A DNA stretch of 64,000 nucleotides. Source: Longispora fulva. GTDB lineage: Bacteria > Actinomycetota > Actinomycetes > Mycobacteriales > Micromonosporaceae. Below the pieces are notes generated by a model. That model worked only from the letters and a program-made list of their open reading frames with translations. It was not told where the DNA came from and did no database searches. Below, one piece after another: positions 56,665-64,000 of this stretch (position 1 is its first letter; every line of letters starts with the position of its first letter). The stretch is from assembly GCF_015751905.1 (NCBI RefSeq), contig NZ_JADOUF010000001.1, positions 5,394,001 to 5,458,000 on the forward strand, written 5' to 3'. The position numbers and the translations under genes were made by a program.

Positions 56665-57312
56665 TCAGGTGTTGAGGCCGACGACGGCCATCCTGGCCGT
56701 GTGCGCCGCCGTCAGCCGCTTGAACAGCGCGTTGACGGCCGCGAGGTCGCCGGAGCCGTGCACGACGAGCTCGGTCAGCGCGTCCTGCTCGGAGGCCACC
56801 CGCTGGGCCTGGGACAACGCCTCGCCGACCAGCCGCCGCGCCCACAGCGCCAGCCGGCTGGCCACCTTCGGGTCGGCCTCGACGGCGGCCCGGATCTCAC
56901 CGGCGATGAAGTCCACGTGCCGGGTGTCGTGCAGCACGTCGAGGATCAGCTCGCGGTCGGGGCTGGCGAGGAAGCCGGCGATCTCCCGGTAGAAGTCATC
57001 GGCGATCGAGTCGCCGACATAGGCCTTGACCAGGCCTTCCAGCCAGTCCCGCGGCTCGGTCTGGTCGTGGTAGTCGTCGATGGCCGCCACGAACGGGGCC
57101 ATCGCCGCCACCGGGTCCACGCCGAGCTGGGTGAGCCGGTCGACGAGCCGGCGGTAGTTGGCGATCTCCGCGCCGGCCATCTCCGACAGCGCCGCCCGCC
57201 GGGCGTGGTCGGGGGCGAGCCGCGCGTCCTCGGCCATCCGGTCGAAGGCGCTCAGCTCCCCGTACGCGAGGACGGCTAGCAGGTCGGTCACGGCAAGGGA
57301 GGACTCAGACAC
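56665..57312 (-). CDS. Ferritin-like domain protein (Rv3210c-like)
   Basis: 215 residues, all helical. Acidic and histidine positions typical of a diiron four-helix bundle appear as AVLAYGELSAFDRMAEDARL, MAGAEIANYRRLVDRL and LHDTRHVDFIAGEIR, but one expected helix has a less clear ligand. These proteins are conserved beside the DEAD-box helicase gene in Actinobacteria and resemble tRNA-modifying MiaE-type hydroxylases; the function here is not established. Cytoplasmic. Confidence 0.8.
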   Translation of the reverse strand: MSESSLAVTDLLAVLAYGELSAFDRMAEDARLAPDHARRAALSEMAGAEIANYRRLVDRLTQLGVDPVAAMAPFVAAIDDYHDQTEPRDWLEGLVKAYVGDSIADDFYREIAGFLASPDRELILDVLHDTRHVDFIAGEIRAAVEADPKVASRLALWARRLVGEALSQAQRVASEQDALTELVVHGSGDLAAVNALFKRLTAAHTARMAVVGLNT

Positions 57313-57434
57313 GACCGCAGGCTACCTTTTTCGGGCCGGAAATCCCGTGTTTCGGTGAGATGAGCCACAGCCGAGCCTGTCGGAGACGTCACGGAGCGAA
57401 TTGGTCACGGCGCGTCGAGCGATAAACCGTTACC

Positions 57435-57533
57435 ATGGCTGTTAATAGCAGGAGCGCCTTGGCCGATCGAGGCCCCGCGCCTGCACCGATACGCCACTGG
57501 CGCCGCGGCGCGCAGGCCGATGACCCGCACTGA
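57435..57533 (+). CDS. Possible 32-residue leader ORF upstream of the DEAD-box helicase
   Basis: ATG 57435 to TGA 57533 encodes a basic, proline-rich peptide (starting MAVNSRSALADRGPAPAPIR). A TAAACC-like hexamer just upstream could make it leaderless. It lies in the 292-base helicase leader. There is no other support, so it may be chance. Confidence 0.25.
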   Translation: MAVNSRSALADRGPAPAPIRHWRRGAQADDPH

Positions 57534-57604
57534 GGTCGCACACAGGCCCGCGTCACGTCGCGACACGCTCTCCGCGCCCGTGGCCGCCTGAGAGGGACAC
57601 CAAA

Positions 57605-59557
57605 CTGCTTCCCGCACAGCACGACCACAGTGACGAAATTACCGCAGAACCACTGATCCCGATCGCCGTCGACACGCAGGCCCCGACTTTCGCAGAGCTG
57701 GGCGTGCGCGCCGAGACCGTCGAGTCGCTCGCCGCCGTCGGCATCACCCGCGCCTTCGCGATCCAGGAGTACGCGCTCCCGATCGCCATGCGCGGTGGCG
57801 ACGTGATCGGCCAGGCCCCGACCGGTACCGGCAAGACGCTCGGCTTCGGCATTCCGATCCTCGAGCGCACCCTCGACGTCAGCGAGGGTGCCGACGGCGC
57901 CCCGCAGGCCCTGATCGTCGTCCCGACCCGCGAGCTCAACGTGCAGGTCGCCCGCGACCTGGCCGCCGCCGGCAAGGTGCGTGGCATCCGCGTCCTCGCC
58001 GTCTACGGCGGCGTGGCCTACGAGCCGCAGGTCGACGCGCTCGCCAAGGGCGTCGACATCGTCGTCGGTACCCCGGGCCGGCTCATGGACCTCGCCAAGC
58101 AGAAGAAGCTCGACCTGGGCAAGGTCCGCACCCTCGTCCTGGACGAGGCGGACCGGATGCTCGACCTGGGCTTCCTCGAGGACGTGACCAAGATCCTGGC
58201 GATGCTGCCGGAGCAGCGGCAGACCATGCTGTTCTCCGCGACCATGCCGGACCCGATCGTGGCCCTGTCCCGCCGGTTCCTGAAGAACCCGGTGACCATC
58301 CACGCCGGGCACAACGACAACAGTGCGCCGAACCCGCTGACCAAGCAGTTCGTCTACCGCACGCACCCGATGAACAAGGCAGAGGTCGTCGCCCGCATCC
58401 TGCAGGCGAAGGACCGGGGCCTGACGATGATCTTCTGCCGGACCAAGCGGGCCACCCAGAACCTCGCCGAGGACCTGGACTTCCGCGGCTTCGCGGCCGG
58501 CGCCGTGCACGGTGACCTGGGCCAGGGCGCCCGGGAGCGTGCGCTGCGCGCGTTCCGGGCCGGCAAGGTCGACGTGCTGGTCGCCACCGACGTCGCCGCC
58601 CGCGGCATCGACGTCACGGCGGTCACCCACGTGATCAACTACGACTGCCCCGAGGACCAGGAGACGTACGTGCACCGGATCGGCCGCACCGGCCGCGCCG
58701 GGGCGACCGGTGTCGCCGTCACGTTCGTCGACTGGGAGGACGCTCCGCGCTGGAGCCTCATCGACAAGAACCTGCACCTCGACCAGCCGAACCCGCCGGA
58801 GACGTACCACACGTCCCCGCACCTGCTCACCGACCTCGACATCCCGGAGGGCGTCACCGGCACCCTGCCGTCCGCCCAGCGGACCCGTTCCGGGCTGAGC
58901 TCCGAGGCCATCGAGGACATCGAGGGCGGCCCCCGCAAGGGCGGCCGTGACCGGGACCGCGGCGACCGCAAGGCCGGCGGCCGTGGTGGCCGGTCCGAGC
59001 GCCCGGCGGCCCCGACCGAGGTGGCGGCCGACAAGCCGCCGCGCCAGCGTCGCCGGTCGCGTCGGGTCGCCGAGGGTGAGTCCGTGGTGGCATCGGAGGG
59101 TCAGACCTCGGCGTCGGACGTGAGCCTGGGTTCGGCGTCGGACGTGGATCTGGACTCCGCGCCGGTCTCCGCCTCCGTCTCGTCGAAGTCGGCTACGCGG
59201 TCGCGGTCGCGCACGCGGTCCGGTTCGGTTTCCGAGCGGTCGGGGTCGGTTTCCGACTCGGCTCCGGTCGCGGCCGAGTCGGTGGCCCTGGATTCGGTGA
59301 CCTCCGAGTCGGCGGCCTCCGGGTCGACCGAATCGGGCTCGTCGGCGCCGCGCGCCCGGCGGTCGCGGTCCTCCGCTCCGGCTCCGGCCGTGGCGCTGGG
59401 CACGCCGTTCGCGTCGGGTGTCGTGGCTCCGGTGTTCGCGGCCCCGGTTCTCGACAGTGCTCAGGACGACGTCGACGGCTCGTTCGACGATGGCTCCGAC
59501 GCGGCACGCAAGCCGCGCCGCCGTCGCCGTCGCCCGGCGACCAGCTCGGCCGAGTAA
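57605..59557 (+). CDS. DEAD-box RNA helicase (RhlE-like) with probable CTG start
   Basis: 650 residues if translated from CTG 57605, which follows GAGAGGGA at 7 bases. The first ATG/GTG/TTG, GTG 57704, would remove TFAELGV, whose Phe29 lies 17 residues before GITRAFAIQEYALP and is the conserved aromatic of the Q motif. Other motifs: APTGTGKT, VPTREL, TPGRLM, DEAD as VLDEADRMLD, SAT, GxVHGDLGQ-like, and VHRIGRTGRAG. The C-terminal ~200 residues are disordered: basic RDRGDRKAGGRGG then Ser/Arg/Ala-rich runs. It unwinds RNA, often in the cold. A strong terminator follows. Confidence 0.9.
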   Translation: MLPAQHDHSDEITAEPLIPIAVDTQAPTFAELGVRAETVESLAAVGITRAFAIQEYALPIAMRGGDVIGQAPTGTGKTLGFGIPILERTLDVSEGADGAPQALIVVPTRELNVQVARDLAAAGKVRGIRVLAVYGGVAYEPQVDALAKGVDIVVGTPGRLMDLAKQKKLDLGKVRTLVLDEADRMLDLGFLEDVTKILAMLPEQRQTMLFSATMPDPIVALSRRFLKNPVTIHAGHNDNSAPNPLTKQFVYRTHPMNKAEVVARILQAKDRGLTMIFCRTKRATQNLAEDLDFRGFAAGAVHGDLGQGARERALRAFRAGKVDVLVATDVAARGIDVTAVTHVINYDCPEDQETYVHRIGRTGRAGATGVAVTFVDWEDAPRWSLIDKNLHLDQPNPPETYHTSPHLLTDLDIPEGVTGTLPSAQRTRSGLSSEAIEDIEGGPRKGGRDRDRGDRKAGGRGGRSERPAAPTEVAADKPPRQRRRSRRVAEGESVVASEGQTSASDVSLGSASDVDLDSAPVSASVSSKSATRSRSRTRSGSVSERSGSVSDSAPVAAESVALDSVTSESAASGSTESGSSAPRARRSRSSAPAPAVALGTPFASGVVAPVFAAPVLDSAQDDVDGSFDDGSDAARKPRRRRRRPATSSAE

Positions 59558-59567
59558 CACGCGTTCG

Positions 59568-59605
59568 AAGGAGGCCCCCACCCAGCCGGGTGGGGGCCTC
59601 CTTTT
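59568..59605 (+). terminator. Intrinsic terminator of the DEAD-box helicase gene
   Basis: A perfect 16-bp stem (59568-59583 with 59588-59603), a four-base loop, and TTTT at the base. It lies 10 bases past the stop. Confidence 0.95.
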
Positions 59606-59727
59606 CGCCTGGCGGCACCATGCGGCTTCGCCTCGCGGGACCACGCGGCCCGCAGCACTGCAGCCACGGCCCTGGCCGTCCAGGAGGTCCGCCAGCCATG
59701 GGTGGGACGGTCCGCGCACCGGACCGC

Positions 59728-59733
59728 TACGGT
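59728..59733 (+). promoter_or_regulatory. -10 element of a leaderless promoter (small proline-rich protein)
   Basis: TACGGT is followed by 6 bases and the GTG at 59740. Confidence 0.5.
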
Positions 59734-59739
59734 GGGCTG

Positions 59740-60039
59740 GTGACGGATGAATACTGGCGCCGCCCCGCCCACGGCCAGCCGGCCCCACCGGCGCCCCCTG
59801 CACGCCCGGCGGCTCCGGAGTACACGGGTCCGCCGCCGTCGAGCCCGCCGCCGCCCGGGTGGCGTCCGCCGACGATCGTGGAGGTGCCGCCGGCCCGCCA
59901 GATGCCCCGCCAGGAGCACCGCGCCCTCGACGAGGAGGAGCGCGCGGGCCGGACGATCACCTACGGGGTCGGCATGGTGGCCGGGGCCGTCGCGGTGGTG
60001 CTGGTCCTGATCCTGTGCGGCCGGGCCCTGTTCGTCTGA
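59740..60039 (+). CDS. Small proline-rich protein with C-terminal membrane helix
   Basis: 99 residues from GTG 59740; the longer frame begins in the terminator. The N-terminal half is proline-rich (GQPAPPAPPARPAAPEYTGP, PPSSPPPPGWRPP) and the C-terminus has one transmembrane helix (VGMVAGAVAVVLVLILCG). Such tail-anchored proteins are common in actinobacteria, with no assigned role. It converges with the DUF2231 gene. The composition is low complexity, so homology is hard to judge. Confidence 0.6.
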   Translation: MTDEYWRRPAHGQPAPPAPPARPAAPEYTGPPPSSPPPPGWRPPTIVEVPPARQMPRQEHRALDEEERAGRTITYGVGMVAGAVAVVLVLILCGRALFV

Positions 60040-60120
60040 CCCCGGCTCACGCCCCGAATCCGGCCCAGGTGTCGGTCCGATGCACGCCGGGGCCGGGCCC
60101 CACCGTAGTCGAATGAGGGT

Positions 60121-60657
60121 TTAGAAACCGTTCCAGGCGATCCGTGCGCCGGCGTCGCCGGTCTTGTAGACGTACCAGCCGGAGAAGCCGGCCAGGACCA
60201 GCACCGCGAGGCCGAATACGATCATCATGATCATGCGCCCGCGGGCCGCCGGAGGCGCCGCGATCTCCCCGCCGGCCGGGGCCGGTCCGATGTTGGCGTT
60301 GGCGCGGCGCCGCCCGGCGTCGAGTGCCATGAACAGCAGGGACACGACGGCCAGGCCGCAGACGAACCAGAGCATCTTCGTGCCGTGGTCCTGGTGCACA
60401 TTGATCTTGGCGGCGAGGTCCGGGGGCATGACGCCCTTGGAGTTCATCCGCTGCTCGAAGCGTTCGCCGCTCTCCTTGGCCACCCAGGAGACGACGGGGG
60501 CGATGAGGGCGAGCAGGACGAACACCCAGGTGAACCGGGCCCGGAGGGGTGGCACGAGTACGTAGACCACACCCATGAGCGCGAGTAGTGGCACGAAGAC
60601 GACGGCGGCGTGGACGAGCAACGGGTGCGCCGGCAGACCCATGATCTCATCGAACAT
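60121..60657 (-). CDS. DUF2231 family membrane protein
   Basis: 178 residues from ATG 60657. It opens LPAHPLLVHAAVVFVPLLAL, the family signature, with four predicted membrane segments in all (through VVYVLVPP, FTWVFVLLALIAPVVSWVAK and two later helices). Members sit in the cytoplasmic membrane and often near redox or copper-handling genes. It is divergent from the Fur-type gene by 98 bases. The function is unknown. Confidence 0.85.
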   Translation of the reverse strand: MFDEIMGLPAHPLLVHAAVVFVPLLALMGVVYVLVPPLRARFTWVFVLLALIAPVVSWVAKESGERFEQRMNSKGVMPPDLAAKINVHQDHGTKMLWFVCGLAVVSLLFMALDAGRRRANANIGPAPAGGEIAAPPAARGRMIMMIVFGLAVLVLAGFSGWYVYKTGDAGARIAWNGF

Positions 60658-60719
60658 CGCGTCAGTGTGGGGGCTCCGCGTCAGCCGGGGCAATCCTCCA
60701 CACCGCCCGTGGGATTTAT

Positions 60720-60748
60720 TTGACTCATTCCAGAAAACCTGGTTACCT
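60720..60748 (+). promoter_or_regulatory. Promoter with inverted repeat for the Fur-katA unit
   Basis: TTGACT (60720-60725), a 17-base spacer and TTACCT (60743-60748) end 7 bases before the ATG at 60756, so the message is leaderless. The spacer contains CCAG-AAAA-CCTGG, an imperfect inverted repeat in the expected place for a Fur-type repressor. Confidence 0.65.
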
Positions 60749-60755
60749 GGTGGTC

Positions 60756-61175
60756 ATGCCAAGTGACCAGCAGCTCCGAGCGCATGGCCTCCGGGTCACG
60801 AAGCCGCGTCTCGCGGTGCTCGACGTGCTGGCCGGCGGGGGCCACCTCGACGTGGACGAGATCACCCGCCAGGTGCGCGACCGGCTCGACAGCGTCTCCA
60901 CCCAGGCGGTCTACGACGTGCTGGGCGCGCTCACGCGTTCCGGGCTCGCCCGAAGGATAGAGCCGGCCGGTCATCCCGCCCGGTTCGAGGCGCGGACGGG
61001 TGACAACCACCACCACGTGGTGTGCCGGGGCTGTGGAGCAATCGACGATGTTGACTGCGCCGTGCATTACACCCCATGCTTGACCCCGTCGAAAAGTCAT
61101 GGCTTCATCCTCGACGAGGCTGAGGTCACCTATTGGGGCCTGTGCCCTAAGTGTCAGGAAGTCACCGAAGACTGA
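60756..61175 (+). CDS. Fur-family peroxide/metal-responsive repressor
   Basis: 139 residues from ATG 60756. The winged helix (LRVTKPRLAVLDVLAGGGHL and VSTQAVYDVLGALTRSGLA) precedes a dimer domain with the metal site GDNHHHVVCRGCG and a zinc pair in GLCPKCQE. In Actinobacteria, FurA/CatR proteins next to catalase genes repress both until peroxide oxidises the metal site. It is followed by katA after 43 bases. The promoter overlaps an inverted repeat, consistent with autorepression. Confidence 0.92.
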   Translation: MPSDQQLRAHGLRVTKPRLAVLDVLAGGGHLDVDEITRQVRDRLDSVSTQAVYDVLGALTRSGLARRIEPAGHPARFEARTGDNHHHVVCRGCGAIDDVDCAVHYTPCLTPSKSHGFILDEAEVTYWGLCPKCQEVTED

Positions 61176-61218
61176 GATCCGGGAGTCCGGGTCTCGCCCC
61201 TAAGTTGGAGGAGAGACG

Positions 61219-62661
61219 TTGACCGAGCACTCCACGACCGAGACCGGCTCCCCGGCCCCCAGCGACGCGTTCTCGCTGACCGCCGGAGCCGACGGACCGA
61301 TCCTGCTGCACGACCATCACTTCATCGCCCAGATGGCGCACTTCAACCGTGAGCGGGTGCCGGAGCGCAACGTGCACGCGAAGGGCGGCGGCGCGTTCGG
61401 GCACTTCACGGTCACGGCCGACGTCAGCGCCTTCACGAAGGCCGCCGTCTTCCAGCCCGGCACGACGACGGAGACCCTGCTGCGGTTCTCCACGGTCGCC
61501 GGTGAGCAGGGCAGTGCCGACACGGCCCGCGACCCGCGCGGTTTCGCGCTGAAGTTCTACACGACCGAGGGCAACTACGACCTGGTCGGCAACAACACCC
61601 CGGTCTTCTTCATCCGGGACCCCATCAAGTTCCCGCACTTCATCCGGTCGCAGAAGCGGCTGCCGGACACCGGGCTGCGCGACAACGACATGCAGTGGGA
61701 CTTCTGGACGCTCAACCCGGAGTCCGCGCACCAGGTGACGACCCTGTTCACCGACCGGGGCACCCCGGCGACGTGGCGCGAGCAGCACGGCTTCGGCTCG
61801 CACACCTACAGCTGGGTGAACGCTGGCGGCGAGCGGTTCTGGGTGAAGTACCACTTCGTCACCGAGCAGGGCATCCGCAACCTGAGCGCGTCCGAGGCCG
61901 CGACGATCTCGGCGGAGGACCCGGACTTCCACCGCCGGGACCTGATCGAGCACATCAAGCGGGGCGACCATCCGTCGTGGACGCTGAAGGTGCAGATCAT
62001 GCCCTACGCCGACGCGCCCGGCTACCGGTTCAACCCGTTCGACCTGACCAAGGTCTGGCCGCACGGCGACTACCCGCTGATCGAGGTCGGCCGGCTGACC
62101 CTGGACCGCAACCCGGAGAACTTCTTCGCCCAGATCGAGCAGTCGGCCTTCGAGCCGTCGGCGCTGGTCCCGGGGATCGGGGTGTCCCCGGACAAGATGC
62201 TGCTGGGCCGGATGTTCGCCTACGCCGACACCCACCGGCACCGGATCGGCACCAACTACACCCAGCTGCCGGTGAACCAGCCGAAGGTGCCGGTGAACAC
62301 GTACACGTTCGACGGGGCGATGCGCTTCGAGCACAGCGGGAACTCGCCGGTCTACTCCCCCAACTCGTACGGCGGCCCGGTCGCCGACGAGGTCAGGGGC
62401 GCCGAGATCGGCTGGGAGGTCGACGGCGAGATGGTCCGCTCGGCCGCGACCCTGCACGCCGAGGACGACGACTTCGGCCAGCCGGGCACGCTGGTCCGCG
62501 AGGTGCTCTCCGACTCCGAGCGGGCCGCGCTGGCCGGCAACGTGGTCGGCCACCTCAAGGGCGGGGTGTCCGCGCCGATCCTCGCGAAGGCGCTCGCGTA
62601 CTGGCGGGCGATCGACAAGAGCCTCGGCGACGCCATCGCCAACGGAGTGAATGGGCACTGA
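61219..62661 (+). CDS. katA: Monofunctional heme catalase
   Basis: 480 residues from TTG 61219, preceded by GGAGGAG. Heme-side motifs: catalytic histidine in [15 protein letters not shown] (His53), asparagine in [15 protein letters not shown], and the proximal tyrosine in [13 protein letters not shown]. The length places it among small-subunit clade 3 catalases. It disproportionates hydrogen peroxide. It is likely co-transcribed with the Fur-type repressor and ends at a strong terminator. Confidence 0.96.
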   Translation: MTEHSTTETGSPAPSDAFSLTAGADGPILLHDHHFIAQMAHFNRERVPERNVHAKGGGAFGHFTVTADVSAFTKAAVFQPGTTTETLLRFSTVAGEQGSADTARDPRGFALKFYTTEGNYDLVGNNTPVFFIRDPIKFPHFIRSQKRLPDTGLRDNDMQWDFWTLNPESAHQVTTLFTDRGTPATWREQHGFGSHTYSWVNAGGERFWVKYHFVTEQGIRNLSASEAATISAEDPDFHRRDLIEHIKRGDHPSWTLKVQIMPYADAPGYRFNPFDLTKVWPHGDYPLIEVGRLTLDRNPENFFAQIEQSAFEPSALVPGIGVSPDKMLLGRMFAYADTHRHRIGTNYTQLPVNQPKVPVNTYTFDGAMRFEHSGNSPVYSPNSYGGPVADEVRGAEIGWEVDGEMVRSAATLHAEDDDFGQPGTLVREVLSDSERAALAGNVVGHLKGGVSAPILAKALAYWRAIDKSLGDAIANGVNGH

Positions 62662-62689
62662 CCTGGCGATGATCTCCATGTATCGATAG

Positions 62690-62727
62690 ACTCGGCCTCC
62701 CTCGCCCGTTCGAGGGAGGCCGAGTTT
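62690..62727 (+). terminator. Intrinsic terminator of the catalase gene
   Basis: A perfect 15-bp stem (62690-62704 with 62711-62725), six-base loop, then TTG. It is 28 bases past the stop codon. Confidence 0.9.
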
Positions 62728-62772
62728 GCATGGGTTTGTGCGATAATCGGGCCAACGGTAGGGGGTGTGCAG

Positions 62773-63360
62773 GTGACCACAGGATGGACTGACGCGCTGG
62801 CCGCCGACGCCCGGGACGCCCAGACCCTCCGCCGGATCCTCGCCGATCCGACGAATCCGGAGGTCTATCCGGACTCCATCCCGCACGAGCTGGTCAACGG
62901 AGCGATCATCGTGACGCCACCGGCAGGACCCACGCACGGCTCCCTGCTCGTCCTCCTCGGCACCCACCTCCGCCGCCAGGTCCCCCGCGACCTCTGGCTC
63001 GGCATCGACACCTGGCTCTACCTGGACCGGCAGAACCACCCGGCCCCGGACCTGATGCTGTGCCCCCGGCCGGACAGCGAGATGAAGCGGCCGGCCGAGG
63101 CGCTGCTCGTGCTGGAGATCCTGTCCCCGGCGACGGCCGACCGCGACCGGGGCGAGAAGCGCGCGGTGTACGCCCGGCACGCCATCCCCAGCTACCTGAT
63201 CGTGGATCCGGAGCCGCTGACCATCACCGAGCTGCGGCTGGACGGCGAGACCTATGTGGAGCGCCAGTCCGCGACGGCGCCGGGCATCTTCACCACCGAG
63301 GCCCCGTGCCCGCTGACGATCAACCTGGGTTCCCTGGCCCGGGAGTTGGCCGCCTGGTGA
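62773..63360 (+). CDS. Uma2-family (DUF820) PD-(D/E)XK nuclease-like protein
   Basis: 195 residues from GTG 62773, placed 7 bases after AGGGGG; the GTG two codons earlier is too close to it. The Uma2 core shows HGSLLVLLGTHLRRQVP, APDLMLCPR, LLVLEILSPATADRDRGEK and YARHAIPSYLIVDPEP, giving the PD...E-x-x...K pattern. These proteins are common in Actinobacteria and cyanobacteria, often in many copies, with unclear roles; nuclease activity is predicted only. It converges on the truncated MFS gene. Confidence 0.9.
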   Translation: MTTGWTDALAADARDAQTLRRILADPTNPEVYPDSIPHELVNGAIIVTPPAGPTHGSLLVLLGTHLRRQVPRDLWLGIDTWLYLDRQNHPAPDLMLCPRPDSEMKRPAEALLVLEILSPATADRDRGEKRAVYARHAIPSYLIVDPEPLTITELRLDGETYVERQSATAPGIFTTEAPCPLTINLGSLARELAAW

Positions 63361-63381
63361 AAGATCAAGATCCTGTGACGG

Positions 63382-64000
63382 TTACGCCGCGTTCCCGACC
63401 GGGCGCGCGACGGTCGACCGGAATGCCCCCGCGAACGGAATGATCCCCAACACGAGCACCAACGGGATGACGAAGCCCAGCCGCAGGTTGCCGACGAGCC
63501 CGACCAGGGGCGCGCCGAGGACGAACCCGGCGTAGTTGAAGAGGTTCACCCGGGCGATCGCCACCCCGGTGTTGTCCGGGTCGAGCCGGGCCGCGGCCGT
63601 GAACGACTGCGGCACGATCGCGCACAGCCCGAGCCCGAGCACCCCGAAGCCGGCGATCCCCCACCACGGGCTCTGCGCCGACACCACCATCGCGAGCCCC
63701 AAGGTGCCGACGAGTGCACCCACCACCACAGTCCGCACCGACCCGAACCGCTCGCCCAGCCGGTCGGCTCCCGAGCGCCCGAGCACCTGGAAGCCCTGGT
63801 AGAAGAAGTACGCCCACGGCGCGACGGACTCCGAACTCCCCAACTCCTTGAGCAGGTACGGCCCGTGCCAGTTCGACGTGGACGAGTCGGCGATGTACAT
63901 GAACATCATCGCGATCCCGATCATGAGCACCGGCTTCCACGGCACCCTGGCAACGGCCTCCCTGGTGGTGACCGCCGTGCCGGCCGCCCCCTCGGCAACC
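63382..64000 (-). CDS. MFS transporter, C-terminal part (cut by the window edge)
   Basis: The frame is open at 64000, so only about 205 residues are visible and the N-terminal half is missing. About five or six hydrophobic segments are seen (for example VLMIGIAMMFMYIAD, VVVGALVGTLGLAMVV and LGLCAIVPQSFTAAARL). The motif GRSGADRLGERFG resembles the motif A region repeated in the second half of MFS proteins. The substrate is unknown. A GTG at 63945 sits internally and should not be taken as the start. Confidence 0.85.
   Translation of the reverse strand, partial: VAEGAAGTAVTTREAVARVPWKPVLMIGIAMMFMYIADSSTSNWHGPYLLKELGSSESVAPWAYFFYQGFQVLGRSGADRLGERFGSVRTVVVGALVGTLGLAMVVSAQSPWWGIAGFGVLGLGLCAIVPQSFTAAARLDPDNTGVAIARVNLFNYAGFVLGAPLVGLVGNLRLGFVIPLVLVLGIIPFAGAFRSTVARPVGNAA

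Noticed and set aside
57704-59557. GTG at 57704 as the DEAD-box helicase start
   Set aside because: It deletes the Q-motif aromatic residue and the preceding residues that align with the family; CTG 57605 fits better.
1-64000. CRISPR arrays, insertion sequences or rRNA genes
   Set aside because: No regularly spaced repeats with spacers, no transposase motifs and no rRNA-like conserved blocks were found on reading.

Overview
This window is high-GC actinobacterial chromosome, most likely Micromonosporaceae-like. The evidence is GC-rich third positions throughout, many GTG starts, many -10 hexamers (TANNNT) lying 6-7 bases from a start codon (leaderless genes), WhiB7, mycoredoxin and the AdnAB helicase-nuclease. 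The genus is an inference. No insertion sequences, CRISPR arrays or rRNA genes were seen.

Layout. Positions 1-14.4 kb look accessory: a truncated SARP/AfsR-type regulator, a HTH + Clp-N pair under twin palindromes, a prim-pol protein, a secreted HAD phosphatase translated just ahead of a Tat-exported phosphocholine-type phospholipase C, and a run of redox and detoxification genes (FAD monooxygenase, acyl-CoA-dehydrogenase-like monooxygenase, epoxide-hydrolase-like protein, MFS exporter, VOC protein) next to an SRPBCC-ArsR pair with its own operators. Positions 14.7-16.9 kb hold two identical initiator tRNA genes bracketing an AT-richer Fic gene, plus a leftover tRNA-type terminator.

From 17 to 59.6 kb the gene order follows, from memory, the Mycobacterium tuberculosis Rv3193c-Rv3211 block: UPF0182, PDZ-S16 protease, DUF2342 metalloprotease, ThiF-like protein, ABC1 kinase, whiB7, uvrD2, mrx1, nudC, adnB/adnA, alkyltransferase-like protein, moeZ, DUF3152, DUF3107, TetR, ferritin-like protein and DEAD-box helicase. 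Extra genes are spliced into that block: TetR/methyltransferase, YgjP-like peptidase, an M16 pair, gamma-glutamyltransferase, proB and proA (divergent), an M14 carboxypeptidase, an alpha/beta hydrolase and purC. The right end (59.7-64 kb) carries a small membrane protein, a DUF2231 protein, a Fur-catalase pair, a Uma2-type nuclease and the C-terminal part of an MFS transporter.

Functional themes. DNA repair and genome maintenance: AdnAB, UvrD2, alkyltransferase-like protein, prim-pol and a DnaA-box cluster. Antibiotic and redox stress: WhiB7 behind a long structured leader, mycoredoxin, Fur/KatA and MoeZ. Extracellular hydrolysis: phospholipase C, HAD phosphatase, M14, DUF3152 and M16. The regulatory DNA is unusually legible, with paired palindromes, helically phased repeats, a probable non-AUG helicase start and a three-way-junction-like element after purC.
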